39,662 nucleotides of DNA from CAKUIA01 sp044433115 (GTDB taxonomy: Bacteria > Verrucomicrobiota > Verrucomicrobiia > Opitutales > Intestinicryptomonadaceae): assembly GCA_044433115.1 (NCBI GenBank), contig JAWXTY010000021.1, positions 1-39,662 of the forward strand, in the 5' to 3' direction. How positions within the stretch are numbered: position 1 is the first letter of the stretch; each line of letters begins with the position of its first letter. The notes beneath the pieces are model-generated. The model worked only from the letters and a program-made list of their open reading frames with translations, was not told the origin of the DNA and made no database searches. The position numbers and the translations under genes were made by a program. Below are positions 21,801 to 30,083 of this stretch, piece after piece.

Positions 21801-22973
21801 ATGTATTCGGAGAATTTTGATTTAAAAAGCCAAAATAGAGTCTCCGTGCTTATGATAGACGACCAAGCTATCTTTGGCGAAGTCATAAAGAAAATTCTGA
21901 GTGTAGATGACAATACTGAGTTTCATTTTTGTCAAAATCCTCTTGAGGCTATAAAGCTTGCAGAGGAGATTAAGCCTACAGTAATCTTACAAGACTTAAT
22001 GATGCCTGAGATAGATGGCTTGGAGCTTGTTGCTCAATTTAGGGCGAATGAGCTTACGAAGAATATACCTATGATAGTTTTGTCGTCTACTGAAGATGCT
22101 ACTACAAAGTATCAGGCTTTTCTAAAGGGGGCAAACGATTATATGGTAAAGTTGCCAGACAAGCTTGAGATATTAGCAAGAATTAAATATCACAGCCAAG
22201 CTTATGTGAATTTCTATCAAAAGAACAAGGCTTTGGAATTGTTAAAGAAGAGCCAAGAGGCACTTAAGGCAGAATTATTGCAAGCAGAGAGCTATGTTGA
22301 GAGCTTGTTGCCTGAGAAATTGGATAATGAGCATATATCTTGCGATTGGGTCTACCAGAGTTCAACTATGCTAGGTGGCGACTGTTTTGGCTATCACTTT
22401 TTAGATGATGACAACTTTGCTATGTATTTAGTAGACGTGTGTGGACACGGAGTTGGAGCTGCTTTATTGTCAGTATCTGCAATGAATGTGTTGCGTTCGC
22501 AAAGTTTGTCGCAAGTAGATTTCAAAGAGCCAAAACAAGTTTTAAAGGCGATGAGCCTTGCTTTTGATATGGACAGGCAAAATGGAATGTTTTTTACAGC
22601 GTGGTATGGGGTATTTAACACAAAGACAAGAACTTTGAAATATTCTACAGGAGGACACCCCCCTGCTATACTTAAAAATGGCGACAAGCTAGACTTTTTA
22701 AGCACGAATGGGCTTGTAGTTGGAGGCGATATAGATTTTGAGTACAAGCAAGCTGAAATTTGCATAGAAAAGAATTCTTCTTTATACATATTTTCAGATG
22801 GTGTTTACGAAGTTGAATATGCAAATAGCACAAAGATGATGTCAGTGGAGGACTTTGCAAATATAATTTCTGAAAGCGACTCTTGCCTTGCTATAAAGGA
22901 AAAAATTCAAAATATACAAGCGAAAGAAATCTTTGAAGATGACTTTAGCTTGTGCAAAATTTTTATAAAATGA
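21801..22973 (+). CDS. Response regulator with PP2C/SpoIIE-type phosphatase output (RsbU-like)
   Basis: The 390-residue protein has an N-terminal receiver domain (about 14-130) with the acidic pair Asp20-Asp21, phospho-acceptor Asp65 (LQDLMMPEIDG), Ser95/Ser96 and Lys117. A coiled-coil linker (about 135-172) leads to a PP2C/SpoIIE Ser/Thr phosphatase with metal ligands in GGD (Asp194), VDVCGHG (Asp212), SDG (Asp333) and EDD (379-381). Proteins of this type dephosphorylate an anti-anti-sigma factor when phosphorylated by a histidine kinase. Its stop overlaps the next ATG (ATGA), coupling it to the RsbW-like kinase. The cognate kinase is not adjacent; the CheA at 30084-32255 is a candidate only by proximity. 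Confidence 0.93.
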   Translation: MYSENFDLKSQNRVSVLMIDDQAIFGEVIKKILSVDDNTEFHFCQNPLEAIKLAEEIKPTVILQDLMMPEIDGLELVAQFRANELTKNIPMIVLSSTEDATTKYQAFLKGANDYMVKLPDKLEILARIKYHSQAYVNFYQKNKALELLKKSQEALKAELLQAESYVESLLPEKLDNEHISCDWVYQSSTMLGGDCFGYHFLDDDNFAMYLVDVCGHGVGAALLSVSAMNVLRSQSLSQVDFKEPKQVLKAMSLAFDMDRQNGMFFTAWYGVFNTKTRTLKYSTGGHPPAILKNGDKLDFLSTNGLVVGGDIDFEYKQAEICIEKNSSLYIFSDGVYEVEYANSTKMMSVEDFANIISESDSCLAIKEKIQNIQAKEIFEDDFSLCKIFIK

Positions 22974-23383
22974 AGAAGATTTACACAAGTCAACTAAGCT
23001 CTATAGAAGAGATGGCAGAAGATACAGAATGTTTCTTGTCTGAAAATGACGTGGATATGAGTATAATCTTCACTATGAATTTGTGTCTCGATGAAATTTT
23101 TACGAATATTATATCTTATGGATATAAAAATGAAGCAGATGGCGAAATTGAACTTAATTTAGAGCTAAAAAACGACAATATTATAGCTCTAATTAGAGAC
23201 TCATCACCTGAGTTCGACCCTACCAGCCAAGCTCCAGAAGCTGACATAACATCGCCTATAGAAGATAGAGAAATTGGGGGATTGGGAATATTCCTTTGTC
23301 AAAAAAATATGGATACTTTTGAATATAGGCGTGTGGGCAACAAAAACGAATTAAAATTGTCTAAAAAATTATGCTTAGCGTAA
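22970..23383 (+). CDS. RsbW-like anti-sigma factor / serine kinase (HATPase)
   Basis: The start is the ATG at 22970, overlapping the previous stop by four bases. A GTG at 22952 in frame is less likely. The 137-residue protein is a compact GHKL ATPase of the RsbW/SpoIIAB type: N-box Glu42 and Asn46 (LDEIFTNIISYGY), G1 box around Asp77 (RDSSPEFDP) and G2 GGLGIFL at 103-109. Such proteins bind a sigma factor or another target and phosphorylate a STAS partner. No STAS protein or sigma factor is encoded in this window. The oppD-type gene begins 13 bases before this gene ends, an unusually deep overlap. Confidence 0.88.
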   Translation: MKKIYTSQLSSIEEMAEDTECFLSENDVDMSIIFTMNLCLDEIFTNIISYGYKNEADGEIELNLELKNDNIIALIRDSSPEFDPTSQAPEADITSPIEDREIGGLGIFLCQKNMDTFEYRRVGNKNELKLSKKLCLA

Positions 23384-24192
23384 AAAATTTAAATATAAAC
23401 TTTGCCAACAATGGAAAGATTAACTCTGCTGTAAAGAATGTGTCTTTTAGCATAAAAGAGGGCGAGTCTGTGGCTATAGTTGGAGAAAGTGGCTCTGGCA
23501 AAACTGTAACTTCGCTAAGCTTTACAAGGCTGTTGCCTCCTGCCCCATCTTGCCAAATTAGTGGCGAAATTTTATATAAGGGCAAAGACACTCTAAGTAT
23601 GAGCGAAAAGGAGCTTAGGGCAATTCGAGGTAGCGAGATTGCGTATATATTTCAAGAGGCGTCGACTTCGCTAAATCCTGTATTTAGCATAGGTTCTCAA
23701 ATTGCAGAAGCGATTAAGACTCACTATAAAGACGAGAAAAATGTGAAAGAAAAGGTTGTTAAATATCTTGAAGAAGTGGGAATTAGAGATGCCGAAAAAC
23801 GCTATAATTCATATCCACACGAGCTTTCTGGAGGTATGCAGCAAAGGGCTATGATTGCGATGGCGTTGTCTTGCCAGCCAAAGTTGTTAGTTGCAGATGA
23901 GCCTACTACTGCCTTAGATGTTACTATACAAAAACAAATTATAGACTTGCTAATTAGTGTTAGGCAAAAACGAGAAATGGCTCTGCTTTTAATTACTCAT
24001 AACTTTGGAATTATATCATCTTTGTGCGAAAAGGTTATAGTTATGTTTAGGGGCGAAATTGTTGAAGCTGGCTATACTAAAGAGGTGCTTAAAAACCCTC
24101 AACACCCTTATACGAAGGCACTTATAGCTTGTATTGCAAGGCTTGGCAACAAGGGTCAAAGATTAAATACTATAGACTATTCTAAGTTATGA
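23371..24192 (+). CDS. oppD: Oligopeptide/dipeptide ABC transporter ATP-binding protein
   Basis: The 273-residue ATPase has Walker A GESGSGKT (38-45), Q-loop FQE (94-96), signature LSGGM (152-156) and Walker B LLVADEP (172-178), then the H-loop in LLITHNF. The OppD/F-type C-terminal region (NPQHPYTKALI) confirms the peptide/nickel transporter class. It powers import with its partner OppF. It is shorter than E. coli OppD (337), ending soon after the YTKALI segment. It overlaps the kinase gene by 13 bases and the next gene by four. The substrate could be peptides or, less likely, nickel or sugars. Confidence 0.93.
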   Translation: MLSVKNLNINFANNGKINSAVKNVSFSIKEGESVAIVGESGSGKTVTSLSFTRLLPPAPSCQISGEILYKGKDTLSMSEKELRAIRGSEIAYIFQEASTSLNPVFSIGSQIAEAIKTHYKDEKNVKEKVVKYLEEVGIRDAEKRYNSYPHELSGGMQQRAMIAMALSCQPKLLVADEPTTALDVTIQKQIIDLLISVRQKREMALLLITHNFGIISSLCEKVIVMFRGEIVEAGYTKEVLKNPQHPYTKALIACIARLGNKGQRLNTIDYSKL

Positions 24193-24977
24193 GCAATTTG
24201 TTAAGCATAAAAAATTTAAGCGTAAAATATTCTTTGGGAGGGGGATTGTTCTCTTCTGGCGATAACTATTTTAATGCAGTCGACGACATTAGTTTCGATA
24301 TACAAAAGGGGCAGGTCGTGGGGCTAGTTGGCGAAAGTGGCTCTGGCAAGACTACAACTGGACGTGCTATAATTGGCTTAGCTCCTGTGTCGCTGGGCGA
24401 AATTTACTATGAGGGCGAGCGTATAGATAATATCTCGAATAGGGAATTTATGCCTTATAGAAAGAAAATTCAGATGATTTTCCAAGACCCTTTTAGTTCG
24501 CTAAATCCTAAAATGAATATCTTGAAAATCATCTCTGAACCTCTCGATATTCACTTTAGAAATATGTCGCCAAAGGAAAAGGAGCTGGAAGTTATAAGGC
24601 TTTTGGAACTCGTTGGGCTTTCTGGCGAAGTTATAAATAGATTTCCTCACGAGTTTAGTGGAGGGCAAAGACAAAGAATAGGGATAGCAAGAGCATTGGC
24701 AGTTAAACCTGAATTTTTGATATGCGATGAAGCTGTCAGTGCCTTAGACGTGTCTGTGCAAGCATCTATAATCAACTTGCTTGAAGATTTGCAAAAGGAG
24801 CTGAATTTATCTATGCTATTTATTGCCCACGACTTGGCTGTAGTTGAGCATATTAGCGATGTAATCTTGGTTATGAATAAGGGCAAGATTGTAGAGCGAG
24901 GCGAAGCTGAAAGCTTGATAGCAAATCCTCAAGAGGACTATACAAAGAAGCTAATTTCAGCTATACCTAAGTTCTAA
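24189..24977 (+). CDS. oppF: Oligopeptide/dipeptide ABC transporter ATP-binding protein
   Basis: The second ATPase of the importer, 262 residues: Walker A GESGSGKT (48-55), Q-loop at Gln99 (IFQDPFSSLNP), signature FSGGQ (156-160), Walker B FLICDEA (176-182) and H-loop IAHDL. It ends YTKKLISAIPKF, as OppF/DppF proteins do, but is shorter than the E. coli OppF (334). Starts with an ATGA overlap and ends TAATG onto the binding-protein gene. Confidence 0.93.
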   Translation: MSNLLSIKNLSVKYSLGGGLFSSGDNYFNAVDDISFDIQKGQVVGLVGESGSGKTTTGRAIIGLAPVSLGEIYYEGERIDNISNREFMPYRKKIQMIFQDPFSSLNPKMNILKIISEPLDIHFRNMSPKEKELEVIRLLELVGLSGEVINRFPHEFSGGQRQRIGIARALAVKPEFLICDEAVSALDVSVQASIINLLEDLQKELNLSMLFIAHDLAVVEHISDVILVMNKGKIVERGEAESLIANPQEDYTKKLISAIPKF

Positions 24978-26548
24978 TGAAAAAACTTTTATTAGTTTTA
25001 ATTAGCTTTGTATTTTTTTTAGTTGGCTGCGAAGAAGGTATAAATGCTACTAAATCTGCAAAAGATAAAATTTTGCTAATGGGAAATAGTGCAGACCCTG
25101 CCACTTTAGACCCATCTTTATCGACAGGCTTAAGCGAAGCAAAAATAATCTACGCACTCTTTGAAGGGCTAGTTAGTGCAGACGAAAGCACACTAGAAAT
25201 TATCCCTGCCCAAGCTGAAAGTTGGGAAATTTCTAAAGACAAAAAAACTTATACATTTAAGATAAGAGAGGACGCAAAGTGGTCAAATGGCGACGATGTC
25301 CGTGCTGAGGATTTTATATACTCATTTAGACGCATACTCGAACCAAGCCTTGGAGCAGAATATGCAAATATGCTATATGCAATTAAAAACGCCGAGGCTC
25401 TAAACAAGGGAAAACTTCTTGACTTTTCTATGCTTGGCGTAAAGGCAATTAGCGAAAAAATATTGCAAATAGAGCTAGAGAAACCCAAGGCTGACTTTTT
25501 GAATTTTCTATACCACACAAGCTATATGCCACTGCATAAGAAGTCTTTAGAAAGCTTCGACGCTCTCACTAAGCGACACACAAGGTGGACTCGCCCTGAA
25601 AATATTGTAACAAATGGAGCTTTCACTCTTGATAAATATAGCATAAATGACGAGGTTGTAGTAATAAAAAACCCAAAGTATTGGGACGCTGAAAATATAA
25701 AGCTAAATGCAATTCGATTTTTGCCTATCACAAATATTAACACAGAAGATAGAGCATTTTTTGCAAATCAACTACACTTGACTGACACAGTTTCGCCCCA
25801 ACGTTTAGAGGCTGAAAGAAAAGCCCCAACAAACACTCTAAAGAGCCAAGATTGGTATGGCTCTTATTATTATATTTTCAATACGCAAAAAGAACCACTA
25901 AATAATCCTCTTGTTAGAAAGGCTATAAATCTTGCAATAAATAGAGAAGAAATTGTAAATTCTGTGCTAAAAAAAGCTCATAGAACAGCTTATAATTTTG
26001 TACCAGATAGTAATTTATACACTAAAAGCGACATAGAAAATATAGCAAAAGCTAAAAAGCTTTTAAAGCAAGCAGGCTATGAAAATGCAAAGGGCTTGCC
26101 TGAAATCACTTTGACTTATAATAGCTCTGAGCAGCACAAGGCTATAGCTGAGGGGCTTCAAGAAATGTTGCGTAAGAACTTGGGTATAAAAATTACTCTA
26201 TACAATATGTCTTGGCCTGCATACCTCGACGCAAGGCGTAACAAAGAATTTGAAATAACAAGGGCAAGCTGGGTAGCAGACTATAATTCTGCCGAAAATT
26301 TCCTAATAAACTTCACAAGCAATAGCCCCCTAAATCACGGAAGCTGGCAAAGCAAAGCCTTTGATGATGCTATGAGCCAAGAAGATTACAAAAAGGCAGA
26401 AGAAATTCTTATGCAAGAAGATGCACTTATTCCAATCTTTTTCTACAAGAGAAATTTCCTCCAACACCCACAGCTAAATTGGGCTAGCAATCTCTTGGAT
26501 TATCACAACTATAAGCGTGCAAGCTTTAAGGAGGTGGCGAATGATTAG
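24977..26548 (+). CDS. oppA: Oligopeptide-binding lipoprotein (SBP family 5)
   Basis: The 523-residue protein has a lipoprotein signal with lipobox LVGC (Cys18). The mature domain is the family 5 periplasmic binding protein: the NSADPATLDPSLSTGLSEAKI segment (in part DPATLDPSLSTGLSEAK), IIPAQAESWEISKDKKTYTF, FKIREDAKWSNGDDVRAEDF (part), and KAINLAINREEIV further on. Length fits OppA. It captures peptides for the transporter. The stop overlaps the next ATG by eight bases, and a perfect AAGGAGGTG near its end serves oppB. Confidence 0.92.
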   Translation: MKKLLLVLISFVFFLVGCEEGINATKSAKDKILLMGNSADPATLDPSLSTGLSEAKIIYALFEGLVSADESTLEIIPAQAESWEISKDKKTYTFKIREDAKWSNGDDVRAEDFIYSFRRILEPSLGAEYANMLYAIKNAEALNKGKLLDFSMLGVKAISEKILQIELEKPKADFLNFLYHTSYMPLHKKSLESFDALTKRHTRWTRPENIVTNGAFTLDKYSINDEVVVIKNPKYWDAENIKLNAIRFLPITNINTEDRAFFANQLHLTDTVSPQRLEAERKAPTNTLKSQDWYGSYYYIFNTQKEPLNNPLVRKAINLAINREEIVNSVLKKAHRTAYNFVPDSNLYTKSDIENIAKAKKLLKQAGYENAKGLPEITLTYNSSEQHKAIAEGLQEMLRKNLGIKITLYNMSWPAYLDARRNKEFEITRASWVADYNSAENFLINFTSNSPLNHGSWQSKAFDDAMSQEDYKKAEEILMQEDALIPIFFYKRNFLQHPQLNWASNLLDYHNYKRASFKEVAND

Positions 26549-27473
26549 CTTTTTAATTAAGAGAATTTTAGGGGCAATCCCTGTAGTATTTATAATAATT
26601 ACGCTGAGCTTTTTTATGCTACGTCTCGCCCCATCGGGCCCTTTCGATAGAGAACGTGCAATCAGCCAAGAAAAGCTCGATGCTCTAAATGCCTACTATT
26701 CCTTTGATAAGCCTGTATACGAGCAGTATTTCATATACCTTAAAAATCTTGCAAAAGGCGATTTTGGTCCCTCTTATAAATATGAGGGCTGGCAAGTTAC
26801 AGAATTGATTGTGCCAAAGGCGATTACTAGCTTGCAACTTGGGGCTTTCGCTCTTTTGATTGCTTTGTTTTTTGGGGTATTAATAGGGATTACTTCAGCG
26901 AAGGACAAAGATAAACTAAGTGGTAAATTCCTAAATGAACTTAGCCTAATGGGGGTATGCTTACCCTCCTTTGTGGTAGCTCCCATACTAATATTAATCT
27001 TTTCGCTAAAGCTTGGCTGGCTACCTGCGATTGGCTGGGGTGGGATAAAAGAGGCAATCTTGCCTGCCTTTTCGCTAAGTTTATTTTATATGGCGTGGGT
27101 AGCAAAACTCACTAGAACACAAAGTGTAGAAATCCTCGAAAAGCCTTATATAAAAACTGCAAGAGCAAAGGGAATTAGCAACTTTAGAGTATGCTATATA
27201 CACACATTAAAGAACGCCTCTATAGCCCTTGCCTCTTATATTGCCCCTGCTGCAGCTGGGCTAATGACAGGCTCTTTTGTGATAGAGAGCATATTTCAAA
27301 TATCAGGCTTAGGCAGATTTTTCATATCAAGTGCCTTAGACAACGACTACACTATGATTATGGCGTGCGTAATAATTTATGCAGTACTAATCATTGTATT
27401 TAACATACTTTCAGATGTGATTTTAGCCTTTTTAAATCCAAAAATAGCAAAAAACTTAGGGATAAAGAAATGA
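26541..27473 (+). CDS. oppB: Oligopeptide ABC transporter permease
   Basis: I start at the ATG at 26541 (MISFLIKRILGAIPVVFI), seven bases after AAGGAGGTG, inside the last codons of oppA. A GTG at 26517 is less likely. The 310 residues have the typical N-terminal membrane helix followed by RLAPSGPFDRER, then the five helices of the binding-protein-dependent transport family with the EAA loop around KTARAKGISNFRVCYIHTL. It pairs with the permease encoded next (ATGA overlap). Confidence 0.93.
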   Translation: MISFLIKRILGAIPVVFIIITLSFFMLRLAPSGPFDRERAISQEKLDALNAYYSFDKPVYEQYFIYLKNLAKGDFGPSYKYEGWQVTELIVPKAITSLQLGAFALLIALFFGVLIGITSAKDKDKLSGKFLNELSLMGVCLPSFVVAPILILIFSLKLGWLPAIGWGGIKEAILPAFSLSLFYMAWVAKLTRTQSVEILEKPYIKTARAKGISNFRVCYIHTLKNASIALASYIAPAAAGLMTGSFVIESIFQISGLGRFFISSALDNDYTMIMACVIIYAVLIIVFNILSDVILAFLNPKIAKNLGIKK

Positions 27474-28243
27474 AGTACTTTTATTACATATTTTTTAGCA
27501 TAGTTCTAGTTCTTTGCCTTGGTGCAGATTTTCTTGCCCCATATCCCTACTACGAGCAGAACCTTGCCTTGGGGGCTTCAGCTCCAAGCTTTTCGCATAT
27601 ATTTGGCACAGACAGCCTTGGCAGAGATATATTTTCAAGGGTGCTTTTTGGAGGGCAAATTTCCTTTAGTATAGGTATTTTTGCTACGCTTTTTGCCACG
27701 CTAATAGGGGTAATTTATGGAACAATTTCAGGTATAGGCTCGAAGAGAAGAGACTATTTTATGATGCGATTTATCGACATTAGCTACTCGCTACCTTTTA
27801 CAGTGCTTGTAATAATCTTAACTATGCTATTTGGCAGAAGCCTCGTTTTGCTATTTGTAGCAATAGGGGCAGTTGAGTGGCTGAGCATTGCACGTATAAC
27901 AAGGGGGCAAGTTTTGGAACTGAAAAGCTCACAGTTTGTAGAGGCAAGCCTAGTGCTTGGGCAAAGTAGACTAAAGATTATACTAAAACACATTCTGCCC
28001 AATGCAAAGAATGCCATTGCAGTATGTGCAATACTTACAATGCCTTCAGTTATGCTCCTTGAGTCTTTTTTAAGCTTCCTCGGTCTTGGCGTACAAGCTC
28101 CCCTACCCTCTTGGGGCTCACTAATAAATGAGGGAACTCAATATATGCAAGAGTCTCCTTGGCAATTAATTTTCCCAGCGATTATATTTGCCTTAAGCTT
28201 ATTTAGCATAAATGGAATTAGTGAAAGCCTAAATAAAAAATAA
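27470..28243 (+). CDS. oppC: Oligopeptide ABC transporter permease
   Basis: The 257-residue protein begins almost directly with its first membrane helix, so it is shorter at the N-terminus than E. coli OppC (302). The signature HIFGTDSLGRDIFSRVLFGG marks the OppC/DppC class, and the EAA loop VEASLVLGQSRLKIILKHIL is present, followed by LPSWGSLINEG. It ends the eight-gene run. A fold-back element follows 37 bases after the stop. Confidence 0.93.
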   Translation: MKYFYYIFFSIVLVLCLGADFLAPYPYYEQNLALGASAPSFSHIFGTDSLGRDIFSRVLFGGQISFSIGIFATLFATLIGVIYGTISGIGSKRRDYFMMRFIDISYSLPFTVLVIILTMLFGRSLVLLFVAIGAVEWLSIARITRGQVLELKSSQFVEASLVLGQSRLKIILKHILPNAKNAIAVCAILTMPSVMLLESFLSFLGLGVQAPLPSWGSLINEGTQYMQESPWQLIFPAIIFALSLFSINGISESLNKK

Positions 28244-28279
28244 AGGCACGACTCAAAAGAAAACCCAACATCTCTACTT

Positions 28280-28398
28280 GGAGCGTGAAATCACCCCTGA
28301 TAGTGCGTTTCAAGTGGGTTTTGATTGGTCATTATAACCAGATAACTCCCTGCTCAAAACCCACTTAAAGCCTTCTCTGAGTGGCAATTTGACGCCCC
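28280..28398. repeat. Diverged fold-back element after oppC
   Basis: The ends GGAGCGTGAAAT (28280-28291) and ATTTGACGCCCC (28387-28398) are imperfect inverted repeats similar to the GGGGCGTGA ends of the element at 181-305. Inside is a perfect 13-base stem (AAGTGGGTTTTG with CAAAACCCACTT, 28311-28323 and 28355-28366) and in its loop a further small stem. The inner sequence differs from the other copies. It is the only terminator-like structure between oppC and the helicase gene. Confidence 0.65.
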
Positions 28399-28623
28399 GA
28401 TACAAAAAATTAAAAATTTTTAAAAGACAAAACTAATTTTTAAAGGCAAAACTAAATAAAAAAATAAAAAGATTGCATTTAATTTCAACTTAAGCATACT
28501 CACTCAACTTTAATCGAGTTTTTGAAAATTTAATTTTGATATTTTTTGAGAACTCCCCTCAAATAATACAATCAAAAATAATAAGAAAGACGATAAACTC
28601 CAAGTCGAGTTTATATAATATAT
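28399..28623 (+). promoter_or_regulatory. AT-rich leader of the helicase gene with a start-proximal hairpin
   Basis: No gene is seen. TACAAT at 28567-28572 is a possible -10 box, but the best -35 (TTGAGA at 28546-28551) is only 15 bases away. A perfect eight-base stem ATAAACTC (28593-28600) and GAGTTTAT (28607-28614) with a six-base loop ends nine bases before the ATG, and no Shine-Dalgarno sequence is visible. The hairpin could sense temperature or block initiation. This is inference from position. Confidence 0.4.
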
Positions 28624-30000
28624 ATGGAAGAATGTGGTTTCACACAACTCAATCTAGCTCCTCAAATTTTAGAGGCACTAGAGTCATTAGAATACAAAAC
28701 TCCTAGCCCAATTCAAGCAAAGGCTATCCCAACAATATTAGAAGGCAGAGACCTCTTCGCTTGTGCACAAACTGGTACAGGCAAAACAGCAGCCTACTTA
28801 TTACCAATCCTAGACGCTCTTTCAAGAGACCCAGACAGAGTGCGTCCTATGCAATTTAAAGCACTAGTATTAGTGCCAACTCGTGAGCTTGCAGAACAAG
28901 TTAGTCAAAGTATAGAAAAATACGCAAAGCACTTAAACATTTCTAGCAGAAAAGTTTATGGTGGCGTATCTGCAAAACCTCAAATTAGAGCCTTAGAAAA
29001 GGGCGTTGACTTGTTGGTAGCTACCCCTGGGCGTTTGATAGACTTATTCAACCAAGGCAAATTCAACTTTGCTGGTGTTAAGTATTATGTATTAGACGAA
29101 GCAGACAGAATGTTGGATATGGGTTTTATGCCAGACATAAAGCGTATCAGCTACAAACTACCTAGAGACCACAGACAAAGCTTGCTATTTTCAGCTACTT
29201 TATCTAAGGAAATCAAAGAGCTTGCATCTTTCATAGTAGACGACCCAGCTTGGATAGAAATTAGCCCGAAATCTCCTGTAGTAGATAAAATCGACCAATC
29301 AGTTTGCTTTATAGATAGAGACAAAAAGTACGAGCTACTTAAGATGGTACTCGAAGAGCAACTCGGCAAAGATGGCAACAACTTGGCGTTGGTATTTACT
29401 AAAACTAAGCGTATGGCAAGCAATCTTGCAAAGAAGTTGAATAAAGAAGGCTTCACTGCAAATGCTATACACGGCGATAAAACTCAAGCTCACAGACAAC
29501 GTGCCTTAGAGTCTTTTAAGGCGAGACAAACTCGAATTTTGGTGGCTACAGACATTGCAGCTCGTGGTATAGACGTTAGTGATATGTCGCTTGTAATCAA
29601 CTACGAAATGCCTATAGAAAGCGAAAATTACGTACACAGAATAGGCAGAACAGCTAGAGCAAATATGGACGGAAAAGCTATCAGCTTTTGTGCCCAAGAC
29701 GAGCTATACCTACTTCAATGCGTTGAGAAATACATCAAAAGAGAAATCAATGTAGACTTCGACAACAATCCTTTCCATAACGAAAAGATATTCCACTCAA
29801 AGCAAAAGAAGCAATCTCGCCCTAAGAACCTACGTGGCGGCGGCGGTCCTGCTCCAAAGCATAGAGGCGGCGATAAGGGCAAAAAAGACTTTGGCTCAAA
29901 AAGAGATAGTCGTGGCAACTACAAGCGTGGTTCAAGACGTGGCAAAGACAATAAAAGTCGTGGTGGCAAAGGCAAAAGTTCTCGAAGCGAAAGTCGCTAA
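28624..30000 (+). CDS. rhlE: DEAD-box ATP-dependent RNA helicase, RhlE type
   Basis: The 458-residue helicase has all core motifs: Q-motif with PSPIQ, Walker A AQTGTGKT (48-55), PTRELA, TPGR, DEAD (158-161), SAT (190-192), ATDIAARGID and HRIGRTAR (338-345). The tail from about 393 is very basic and Gly/Arg-rich, typical of RNA-binding extensions in this family. It remodels RNA, for example in ribosome assembly or RNA decay. RhlE is the closest class by the N-terminal pattern, but CsdA- or DeaD-like roles are possible. It appears monocistronic, ending at a strong terminator. Confidence 0.95.
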   Translation: MEECGFTQLNLAPQILEALESLEYKTPSPIQAKAIPTILEGRDLFACAQTGTGKTAAYLLPILDALSRDPDRVRPMQFKALVLVPTRELAEQVSQSIEKYAKHLNISSRKVYGGVSAKPQIRALEKGVDLLVATPGRLIDLFNQGKFNFAGVKYYVLDEADRMLDMGFMPDIKRISYKLPRDHRQSLLFSATLSKEIKELASFIVDDPAWIEISPKSPVVDKIDQSVCFIDRDKKYELLKMVLEEQLGKDGNNLALVFTKTKRMASNLAKKLNKEGFTANAIHGDKTQAHRQRALESFKARQTRILVATDIAARGIDVSDMSLVINYEMPIESENYVHRIGRTARANMDGKAISFCAQDELYLLQCVEKYIKREINVDFDNNPFHNEKIFHSKQKKQSRPKNLRGGGGPAPKHRGGDKGKKDFGSKRDSRGNYKRGSRRGKDNKSRGGKGKSSRSESR

Positions 30001-30015
30001 GAACTAAAAGTTTCT

Positions 30016-30056
30016 AAAAAAAGCTATAGCTGAATTAAATTGGCTATAGCTTTTTT
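30016..30056. terminator. Strong bidirectional terminator between convergent genes
   Basis: AAAAAAAGCTATAGC (30016-30030), a 12-base loop, then GCTATAGC and a six-T run (30043-30056). With A and T tracts on both sides it can end both the helicase transcript and the converging cheA transcript. Confidence 0.9.
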
Positions 30057-30083
30057 GTGTAAATTAATTATGCAAAATTACTT

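Noticed and set aside
28546..28572. Promoter TTGAGA-15-TACAAT for the helicase
   Set aside because: The 15-base spacer is too short for a confident call; noted only inside the leader description.
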